Of a stretch of DNA of 64,000 bases, positions 1 to 9,507 are shown piece after piece. The stretch comes from Yamagishiella unicocca. Taxonomy: Eukaryota; Chlorophyta; Chlorophyceae; Chlamydomonadales; Volvocaceae. Position 1 is the first letter of the stretch. Every line of letters starts with the position of its first letter. Where the stretch lies: assembly GCA_003116995.1 (NCBI GenBank), contig BDSL01000007.1:1798001-1862000 (forward strand), in the 5' to 3' direction. The notes under the pieces are model-generated. The model ran no database searches and was not told where the DNA came from. It was given only the letters and a program-made list of their open reading frames with translations. The translations under genes were made by a program, and so were the position numbers.

Positions 1-146
1 TAATAGCCCCTGTTCCACTTCACAGATGTGGGCAACAACTTACAAATGTGGGCACTTTACGAAGGTAGCCACAACTGTATCCTTGCTGTTCCCCACGCAT
101 GTCCTCCCCGCCCCGGTGGCTGGACCCCCGCCCCGCTGCGACGCAC

Positions 147-899
147 CTCCTGCATGCTAGTTGTTCCGCGGCCAGCGGTAAAGTAGTACCAACCCTCTGT
201 GTCCGCATCGCTCACACCCAGCCAGACTTCCGTGTGGGGACTCAGGTACGGAAACGTGGCGGTGTACGCGGTCACCACCTGCTGATAGTCGGCCACGTCC
301 GAGGGGTCCCCCAGGTGACCGCCTAGGAGGCGGCATGACTCTTCTGCAAGGCTGAAGGACAGCGGTGAGGAGAAAAGAGCCCATCTCCGCGAATTGATGG
401 TCGTGAACCAGGGTGAGGCCCCGTAGATACCGGCGGCTGTGTAGGCTGGTGGCGGTGGAGGACTCGGCGACGGCGGTGGAGGACTGGGCGACGGTGGTAG
501 AGGACTGGGTGGATCCGGCGACGGAGGGGACGGTGATGGTGGAAGCGGTGATGGTGGAAGCGGTGATGGCGGGAACGGTGATGGTGGGAACGGCGACGGT
601 GGATCCGGCGACGGAGGGGACGGTGATGGTGGAGGCGGTGATGGTGGAAGCGGTGATGGCGGAAGCGGTGATGGTGGAAGCGGTGATGGTGGAAGCGGTG
701 ATGGTGGAAGCGGTGATGGTGGCGGAGCATCCGGTGGCGGCGGCTGCGCCACCGTGGGCTGTCCCTGCAGCACCAGCCCAAGAATAAGCACGCCCAGCAG
801 CCAACTCCGCCACCGCCATCGATGCCCCACCCTCGCCGCTGGAGGCGCCCAGCTCCTTTCCAGAGGAGATGGAGCACCGACCAGCGGCTTCCGCAGCAT
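147..899 (-). CDS. C-type lectin domain protein with (SP)n spacer, 5' exon (partial gene)
   Basis: This is the first coding exon of a secreted or wall-associated protein whose remaining exons lie beyond the left edge. The ATG at 899 is chosen because it opens a basic segment followed by a hydrophobic stretch ([14 protein letters not shown]) that looks like a signal peptide ending near TVAQ. Next comes about 70 residues of PPSPLPPSP repeats, typical of hydroxyproline-rich algal wall glycoproteins. The C-terminal part resembles the start of a C-type lectin fold: [24 protein letters not shown], an acidic and aromatic region, then [18 protein letters not shown] consensus 5' splice site follows at 146 (GTGCGT on the minus strand), so the apparent stop at 57 lies in an intron. 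The second half of the lectin domain is not visible, so carbohydrate- or calcium-binding residues cannot be checked. The lectin assignment rests on pattern only. Confidence 0.7.
510..735 (-). repeat. In-frame 15-bp repeat encoding PPSPL units
   Basis: On the plus strand a GGTGATGGTGGAAGC-like unit recurs with small variants. On the minus strand it encodes tandem SP-rich pentapeptides. It is the coding microsatellite of the wall-protein spacer, and its copy number is likely to vary between strains (inference). Confidence 0.85.
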
Positions 900-1927
900 C
901 AGAGGCAAGTAGCGCCGCTGATACTTCAGCAGCTACGAGCGCGTTTACAACATTTGTTGGCGGGCTTGGCCAGTGTTCCACGCGTTTTGGCTCCAGCAAA
1001 TCCGTGCCCGCCACAGCCAAAATCTAAGATGGCGAGAGTGGAACGTTTAGGGGGACCTGCAGATGACAGCACCGCAGTGGACACCACCCGCATGCGAGCT
1101 CCAATTTAGCTGTGCAGTGCAGGTAAGACCTCGCCAACGTCGCACAGAGAAATTCTCACAATTAAAAACAAAATAAAGCTCCGTTAAAGACCCCTATTCA
1201 CAGATGCCGGCGGCACCGGCAACATTTGGGTGGCAAGGCCACCTCGCCCCTGCTGGCCTCGTCCGTAGACGCAGACTTATTTCGTTCATACTGTGAACCT
1301 GTAAGCATGCGCTGTCCACAGGCACATCCCGTGTCTCACCCAGCGCGTGCCGGCGTAGCGCTTCGAGCGTGCAGTTTGGGTCCACGCGGGGACAGCGCTA
1401 GCCTATCAAAAAGCTCCACGTAAAGTGGTGGTAGGTGCTGTTCGTGATGGTCCAGTGTTCAATAGTCCGGCACCGACGTGCAGATAAAAACGATGGAAGG
1501 GCAGCCGGGCAGGAGGGACGATCAGCTTTGCTAATCCAGCCAAGAATATATCACGTACAGTAATGCTCCTATTGGTAGCTGGTTTCAATGTATATCCGGA
1601 AGCCGCGAGTACGTGCACATGGAGAACAACACCCGCTCGCGTCGGATGGGCGATGGGGAGCCCCATGATGGGACGGATCCATAGTTCACTGCATGATGCA
1701 AACTATAGCTACCCACATACACATATCAACGTACAAGGCATGGTACTAGGATAGCCCCCTGTGGGAACATCTCGGCAGACAGCGCGTGGACATTGGCTAC
1801 TTCACTTACGCATCGTAGTTTTACATTGCCATGGATAGCAAGAATGTGGTTTCGACTTAGCTGTAGTGCTTTTGAATTTGCCTTACACGGTTAAAGACGT
1901 TCCTGGGTTGGGTTGACACACGTAACG
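900..1927. promoter_or_regulatory. Divergent intergenic region
   Basis: The region separates the minus-strand lectin gene from the plus-strand AP-4 epsilon gene and should hold both promoters and 5' untranslated regions. I see no recognisable gene, RNA or TATA-like element in it. It is less GC-rich than the flanking exons, with A-rich patches near 1155-1175. Confidence 0.4.
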
Positions 1928-4900
1928 ATGCAAAGCAAGCTCGAAAAAGTTGTTGCGGGCCTCAAGACGGGCCCCCGATTCTTGAAGGAGCTTCGTGAAT
2001 TTGACAATCTTGTCAAGGTGAACATATGCTCACCGCAGACCCGACGATTCCGCTGGCTTTTGATACAAGGCACATTGGTAATCACAAACGCAGGCGATTG
2101 GGGAATGCAAGTCCAAGACGGAGGAAGACCGCATTATCAGCCAGGAGTTGGAGCTGCTCAAACAGCGTCTGAGCGATCCGAAGTTGGACAAAAGCCGGGG
2201 AAAGGAGTACATGATTCGCCTTATCTACTGCGAAATGCTGGGCCATGACGCTAGTTTTGCATACGTGAAGGCGCTGCAGTTCGCCAGCGACCCCAACATC
2301 CATACCAAGAAGGTAAGCTGTCTGATAATTTCCTCGGCACTCGCGCAGCAGCCTAGGGTGCAAATGCGGTGTGGGATCCAAGCAATCGCTGCGGGCACCT
2401 GTACTCGCGATTCAGCATGGGTATTTACAGCTCCTCGCCCCCTTCCGGTTTCCCTGCCCTTTTTCCCCTGCCCTTCGTGCTGTCGCTCGCTAGGCTGCAT
2501 ACCTGGCCCTGACACAGTTCCTTGACTACAACAACAACTTGGTTTTGTTGTTGGTCAACACACTGTTACTGGACCTGAAGTCGGACAACTATCTGATAGG
2601 TGAGCCTTGAGGCGGGCTTGCTCCCGTGGGGCTAGCGCAAACCTGAAGCTGTGGGAAACGGAGCCGGAAGCTGGAGGAAATACGGTGTTAGGTAATCAGC
2701 AAAGCCTCAAACTCGTGAACACGACTCTTAGGCTTTGCATGGATGCCTGGCTTAGTGGCGAAGGTGGCAATAGTTCGATATAGCCCCTGGCGGCGGCCTC
2801 AGCAGCGGTCCTGGTGACCTGGTACGTTTATAGCAAGGTTATGCTGCCCAGTGGGGTTGCTTCGTTGATGCACCGCTTCCAAGGCATCACGTCCGCGCAA
2901 CACGCTATCGTGAATTGCTTGGCGCTCCCTTCTCCCGGGCACACGGGTTTTCCTCGCAACACCCCGCCGACTGGGGTACCATTCAACGGTTGCACGCGCC
3001 GAACGATGCCGGGCACTCCTGCGCCTGTTAAGTGCTCCTTACTCGGCGTGGCGGCGACCTCCCGCCCGCCACCGTCGCTCCCCATACCTCCAGTATGCAC
3101 TGGGCTGGTTGCCGCCACGAAGCTGATCGGCGCCGACCTGATCAACGCTGTGTACCCGGTGGTGGTGGACCGGCTCCGCCACCCGAAGGAGCACGTGCGC
3201 AAAAAGGCGGTGCTGGCGCTGCACTGGTTTGGGCAGCTGGACCCGCGCCGCGATGGGCCGCTAGCGGGCGTGGAGCTGGACAAGCACTTTCGGACGATGC
3301 TGTGCGACAAGGTGGGGGGGGGTGCGGGGTTTCGAGGTAGACCCCGGGGGGTGCGGGGTGGGAACGGCTGGAGCATGGTGGTCACGGGGAGGGCCGCTGG
3401 GTATGGTCCATGGGATGCCCGTCAGGTTGGGGAATTGGACTGGACGCGGTGGTTGGATTGACGGCTTGGAGAAGGACGGGTACAAGAATGAGGGAACGTC
3501 GCGGGTCATTGTGTGGCCTGGTGGCTGGCTCCTGGGCGGGCAGGCGGGCGGGCTGGGTGCGGACTGACTTGTCGTCGGACACGTGGCACATACGGGTTTG
3601 GCTACGCCGCCGCATCCTAGGGCGGGACGGGGAGGTACTCCTCGGGACTGACAGTGAACGTCAACACCCGGGGCCCAATCGGTGCGTACGTAGTCGACCC
3701 GCGGCACTGTGGGTCGACGTGAAGTGGGTTGGTGGACGGGGATGGTTGTGACCTGACTTACATAGAAGTACATCCGTGCCAGCTGTACGGGCTGGGCGCT
3801 GCGCGGCACGTGAGCATGCCACCGGTTCGGGAGGCAATAACCCCCGTCAGCCTTGCTGTGTGCGGGACCCCAAAGTTCCCAGCTCAGTCTGGTCGCCAGG
3901 GCGAACCTTGGAGTAGGCTCTTAAGGGATGCGGGGTTATGCCTGACGGCGGGCATGGGGGGGCCGCAGGTCGCCGGATGCGGCTTGATCCGCTGCTGGGT
4001 GGCAGGGTAAGGCGTGAGGAGTAGCTGATGGCGCTCAGGTCGCCGCGGGACCTCGGTCTAGCCGGCACGCTGCTGCCACGGTGGCCAACAACAGGCCACA
4101 CCCCCCTGCCTCCGGGCTTTTCCCTGCCGCGCTGCCCCCACTCCGCGCCTGCCGCTCCCTTGCGGTCGCAGGACCCCTCCGTGATGAGCGCGGCGCTGTG
4201 CGCGCTGCACGACTGCGTGAAGGCCGACCCGCGGCCCTACAAGAACCTCATACCCTCGTTCACCAGCATCCTCAAGCAGGTGCGCGGGGGCGGCCTGGGC
4301 GGCAGCAGAGCAGCCAGCCGGCAGCAGAGCAGCAGAGCCACGTGTCTGGGCTGCAGAGGTGCAGGGCGGCTGGGGTCTTCTTTGCGCCATGGCAACACAA
4401 GTGTGTGCTTACTCCGCTGCGTCGTACAGGTGTCCGAGCACCGGCTGCCGAAGAGCTACGACTACCACCGCTTTCCGGCACCGTTTGTGCAGGTAGGATG
4501 CGGCCGCACTCCGTGGCGCTCGCACACAGCTTGCCTAGCCCAGAATCCCGCCAAACCGAAATTGTTGTGGCGGCATCGCCGCCGGTTTCTTTCTCTGAGC
4601 ATCCCATCGTTAGGCGACCTCACTTCCGAGCATCTCCGATCCCACCGCCCTGCCACCACCTCCCTACCACCACCAGATTAAGCTGCTCAAGATCCTGGCG
4701 GCCCTGGGCGCCGGCGACCGCGCGTCTTCTGAAAACATGGCCGCCGTGCTGCATCAGGCGCTGCGCCGCGCCAACACCAGCCACACCATCGGCTCCGCGC
4801 TCATATACGAGTGCGTGCGGACCATCACCACCATCTACCCAAACCCGCAGCTGCTGGCAGCGGGTGAGCAGCCGGCCAGGCGGGCTGGGTGCGCGGTAGG

Positions 4901-7900
4901 GTGCTGGCGAGGATGCGGGTTGCGGGGAGGGTGCGGAGGTTCGAGAGGGAACCCGCGCGGGGTACGGAGGAGAGTGCGGAGTAGGGTGCTGGGAAGGGTG
5001 CGCGGGGCGACCTGCTCGTCATCGCTCCCTAGAGCGCTAGGGAGCGATGATGAGCTAGAGCGGCCCGCCACCGGTGCTGAGCGCGGGCTGGGACCTGCGA
5101 GGGCACGCTAATAGGGGGGTCCGCTGCCACCTGCACCAGCGCCCTCGAGGCCACCGTAAGCCATCGCTGTCCGCCCCCTGACCTCGGTCCGTGTCGCGCT
5201 TCCTCTTCCGCCTGCAGCCGCCGAGAGCATCGCCGCCTTCCTGCGCTCGCCCTCCCACAACCTGCGCTACGTGGGCATCGACGCGCTGGCGGGCATCACG
5301 GCGCTGAACCCCGCGGCAGCGGCGGAGCACCAGGTGGCGGTGCTGGACTGCCTGGAGGTGAGTTGAGAGGAAACCCGTTGGCCGGCACAGGAGGGATGGT
5401 AAAACCAACTATAAAAGGCTCCGGTAACTCGTTTGTGCATGCTGCAGAGCTTGGTTTTGGAGCCTGGAAGTGGGGCGGTTGGTGGGGCTGGTATCGGCAA
5501 ACCCTGCTTGGCAACCCTGCATGCCCCAATCCGTTTCCAACCGCCTCCAACTTTCGTCCGCCGCCTCGCCCCGCAGGACCCGGACGACACCCTCAAGCTC
5601 AAAACTCTGGAGCTGCTGTACAAGATGACTAAGGCCAACAACATCCAGGTGGGGGCGGGCGAGCGGGGGTTACCAGGTCGCGTGGTGTGCTGTTGTGCGA
5701 TGCGGTGTGGTGTGGTGTGATGGGGGGGAGGAGGGAGGGGTGGCGGCAGTACCCAGTGTGATACTGCTGCTGAATCACCACACTGGCGGCAGCCCCTAAC
5801 GCTGTGCTCGCGCCTGAAGACTGCTCGGCGTCTCACCCCCTCGCCCCACACAGGTGATTGTGGACAAGATGATGGGTTACCTGGCCACATGCACGGACGA
5901 CCACATCCGCCGAGACATCGTGCGCAAGGTGGGCCAGCTGGCAGCATGCAGCGGCGGGTGGGGTAGGCACTGGTGGTGGAAGCGGTGGTGCCGAATCGAC
6001 AACACATTCCAGCCAACCGAGTCATCGAATCAGTGCCCTTTGCATCACTGCATGGCTCACCTTCACCCCGGCTTCTCACCTTCACCCGCACCCCGGCCCC
6101 TCACCCTCACCCCGGCCCCTCACCTTCACCCTCGCCCCGGCCCCTCACCCTCACCCTGGCCCCTCACCCTCACCCCGGCCCCTCACCCTCACCCCGGCCC
6201 CTCACCCTACCCCTCCAGGTGTGCGACCTGGCGGAGCGCTACGCCCCCTCACCCGGCTGGTTCGTGACCACCATCAGCGAGGTCTTCCGGCTGGGCGGCG
6301 AGCACGTGGACGAGGGCGACGCCCACCGCCTGGTGCGGCTGATCGCGGAGCAGGACGCGGGGCTGCACGCCTCGGCGGTGGAGGCGTACCTGGGGCTGCT
6401 GGACGGCGAGGTGGTGGCGAGCGGCGGAGCGGCGGGGCCGCCCGCGGAGCAGACCGGTCAGCGGAAGAAGCTGCCCGAGACCATCTTGCTGGTGAGGGGG
6501 TCGAGTGGGCCGGGGCCAGGCCGTGTGGTGGCTCGTGCAGTTGTGTGTGCGAAGGCGTTGACATTGACACCGACCCGTCACGGTTCGTTTGCTGCTCCGT
6601 TCGCCTTTTTGCTACAATGTGTTTTGTTTCCCTCACCCACCCCCGTCACACCCGGACACCACCACCCACCCGGCAGGTCATCTGCTGGGTGCTGGGCGAG
6701 TACGGCCACCTGGCCCGCCGGCCGCCCCTGGCGGTGCTGTCCCGCCTCACCGGCGTCCTGACCGCCCACAAGGCCGCCACAGACAGGGTGCGAGCCACAC
6801 TGCTCACCGCCCTGGCCAAGCTGGCGGCACACACGGGGGGCGCGGGCGGCCCGGTGGGGGCGGCGCTGCTGCAGCCGCACGCCTCCAGCAGCGGTGCGCC
6901 TGGGCACGACGCGGTGGAGTTCGTGCACAAGTGTCTGTCCAGTCAGAGCCTGGAGCTGCAGCAGCGGGCGCACGAGCTGCTGGCGCTGCTCGGGTAGGGC
7001 GGGGCAGGGTGGAGTGGGGCGGCAAGGGAGGGGAGTGGGGCGGACGGGGGGCAGAGAATGGGGTGGCGCATGGGGACCTTGTCAGCCAGCTAGCCTTTCC
7101 GGATTGCAGCGCCTCACCGCGACATGATCTCCGCGCCCCCCCCCCCTCTCCCCCCTTCCCGCGCAGCTCCCCCCCGGCGGTGCTAGCCGCCGCGCTGCCT
7201 CAGGACGCCTCGTGCGAGGAGTTCAGCGCGGATGACCTGGCGGAGGTGACGGCGCTGCCCTTCCTGGAGCACTACGTGGGGCGGGCCCTGGCGGCGGGAG
7301 CGGCGCCCTACCTGCCGCCGGAGGCTCGCAGCGGCAAGGCGGCGGACGGAGGATCCAAGGGTGGGGCGCGCGCAGGAGGGTCGGGAGGGGGCCTGTTGCT
7401 GCCGTCATGGTTGGTTTTGAGCTTGCTACAGTGTGTCTCCGCCTTGTGCGGGCTGCTCGCATGCGCGGCCTGGTCCCCTGTGCCGCTGCGACTGAGCCAC
7501 CTGGCGCCACCCTCCGCTGCCACCGCTGACAACTCGCGCAGGACTCCGCTTCGAGGCATACGAGCCGGCGCCGTACGCGGTGCCGCTGGCGTCCACCTCC
7601 TACGCCGCTGGCGGCAGTGACTCCAGGGCGGGCTCGGCGTCAGCGTCCACGGGGCCGACCGGGGGCTCCAGCGGTTACGCGGCCGGAGCCGGCTCAGCGG
7701 CGGCGGCGGCGACTGCCCAGCCGCAGCTGGTGGTCAAGGCGTCCGGGGGCCGCAAGTGGGGCCCCGCACAGTACGACCAGGACTTGGGCTCCGAAGCCAG
7801 CACGTCGGGGCAGAGCGCCACGGGCGCACCGGGGCCGGCGGCGGCGGCGGCGGCTTCATTCACTGCAGCGGCGGGCTCCCGCGGCGGCCACCACTCGCGG

Positions 7901-8608
7901 ACGGGCTCCGCCTCCGTGGGGCAGGCGGAGAGGGAGCGGCTGGCGGTGTCGCTCTTCGGCGGCGGCGGTGGTGGCGGTCCGGCGCCGGCCATGGCGGCGG
8001 CGAGGCCGGCAGCGGCGGCGGCGCCGCCAGCCGGTTACAAGCAGACCAACGGCGCGGCGGCGGGCCAGGGCAGGCCAGCTGCGCCGGCGCCGAGCCCGAT
8101 GGATTTGTTGCTGGATCTGGATGTGCCTTCGCCGCAGCCGGCCGCAGCGGCGGGGCCGTCGGGTGGCGGGCGCATGCCGCATGCGGGTCCGGGCCCGAGT
8201 GGGGACTGGATGGACGCACTGATGGGCGCGGGGCCGGGGCCCGTGGGCGGCATGGGGATGGGTGTCCCTCACGCTGGCGCCATGATGGGCGGAGCTCCCA
8301 ACGGCGGAGGCGGCATGGCGCCACCCGGCGCGTACGGCATGTACCCTCAGCAGCAGCAGCAGTACCCCGGGCCAGCGGCGGCAGGAATGGGCATGGCAGG
8401 CAGCGGCATGGCGCCGTACCACCCGGGCCAGCCGGGGATGGGTATGGCGGCGGCGGGGCAGTACGGCGTGCCGCATCCGCAGCAGCAGCAAGGGTGGCAG
8501 GTGCAACAGCAGCAGCAGCTGGCGGGGGGCGGTGCGGCGGGCATGAGGCCGCAGGGGGCGAAGCCGGCGGGCGGGAGTGCGGATCCGTTTGGGGACTTGC
8601 TGGGATGA
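1928..8608 (+). CDS. AP4E1: AP-4 adaptor complex epsilon subunit
   Basis: Large subunit of the AP-4 coat, which in plants and animals sorts cargo at the trans-Golgi network. Fourteen exons fit: 1928-2017, 2094-2312, 2494-2599, 3094-3311, 4172-4279, 4430-4492, 4677-4863, 5218-5357, 5577-5648, 5854-5928, 6219-6491, 6677-6993, 7167-7360 and 7542-8608. They total 3129 bases (1042 residues) with every phase consistent. Diagnostic adaptin and epsilon stretches are YMIRLIYCEMLGHDASFAYV, RLPKSYDYHRFPAPFVQIKL, EDPDDTLKLKTLELLYKMTK and VICWVLGEYG. RFEAYEP in the last exon marks the start of the hinge. The YDYHRFPAPF block separates it from AP-1 gamma and AP-2 alpha. About 340 Gly/Ala/Met/Gln-rich residues follow with no recognisable ear domain, but with MDLLLDLD (8099-8122), a match to the clathrin-box consensus, and a DPFGDLLG terminus. 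The start is the ATG at 1928, giving MQSKLEKVV. Confidence 0.95.
6055..6215 (+). repeat. 18-bp minisatellite forming an acceptor pyrimidine tract in AP4E1
   Basis: CCCCGGCCCCTCACCCTCA-like units repeat about eight times and run directly into the CTCCAG acceptor of the exon that starts at 6219. The pyrimidine tract of this 3' splice site is therefore made of tandem repeats. Confidence 0.85.
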
Positions 8609-8853
8609 GCGGCTGGGGCTGTGTTGGGTGACTGGGGCAGAAGCGGGCTGGTGCTGGTGCTGGGAGGAGCAGGGGGCTGGGGCTGTGTTGGGTGACTGGC
8701 AGTCGAGAGATGCAGCTGCGTCAGCTTGTTGACTCGAGGAGACGGTTGTGTCTGGGCTTGCAGGGCGAACCGGCTTGATTGCGGTGGTGGCGGCGGTGGT
8801 TGTGGGACGTGGCCGGAGGGGGCGGATACACACGCGACGATTGTGGGGTCCAT

Positions 8854-8858
8854 TGTAA
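8854..8858 (+). terminator. TGTAA polyadenylation signal of AP4E1
   Basis: TGTAA, the usual volvocine polyadenylation signal, occurs about 245 bases after the stop codon. It is the first TGTAA I see on this strand after the stop. Confidence 0.6.
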
Positions 8859-9507
8859 ACATACGTCAACACCGGAAGTGAAGACGTCCGCCCGCTTTGC
8901 AACATATGCAGACGAGCACGACGATGATATGCCCTTTCGATCTTCCCGACGGATCAGTCATGCAACGAGCTCTCGAGGCCTGTCACACAGGAGCACCAAG
9001 TCAACGGTCGCAGCCGAAAATCAACGGTAACGAAGTCAACACGCTTTGCACAGAGGTTGATGCTGGCGACGCGCCGCGCAGCGGGCGCCCTCCCACACCG
9101 ACCAAGGCACCGCTACTGCACGCTGATAGCGGTTGATGCCCGCGTAGCTAGCTCACCGCCTTGTCCTGAGCGGCCGGCCGGATCTCCTCACGCTCCTGCG
9201 GCTCGTCCACCAACCACCACAACGCACACGACCCACAAGGCGCCACCACACCACAGCGCAACCCTTCCTCACGATGACGGCAACAACAAGCACGAGTCAG
9301 CAAGCCGGGTATTGCGGCAAACCGAGTATTGCGACTAAGCACCAGGTACCTTAACGAGCCACGAGACTTGGGAGCCCCTCGCTTCACGTTCCTCACCGGC
9401 AGCGGTGTGTCGCGAGGGACTCCCCCCCCGCTGCCGCTGTCACAGCCTAACTCCCTTTCGGACCCCGACAAACCATGAGGGACAAGCAGGCGCCTTCAGC
9501 CTAGTCC
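8859..9507. other. Intergenic region between convergent genes
   Basis: This stretch lies between the 3' end of AP4E1 and the stop codon of the minus-strand gene at 9508. No coding pattern is visible. Short imperfect direct repeats (TCAACGG around 9000-9030, GTATTGCG around 9308-9330) are the only structure I noticed. Confidence 0.4.

Noticed and set aside
2760..2832. Possible extra AP4E1 exon between 2599 and 3094
   Set aside because: Joining 2599 directly to 3094 restores a gap-free match to plant epsilon adaptin, and the candidate segment breaks the phase.
7856..8905. 349-codon minus-strand frame opposite the AP4E1 tail
   Set aside because: Arg/His/Pro-rich shadow of the Gly/Ala/Met-rich coding strand, with no independent support.
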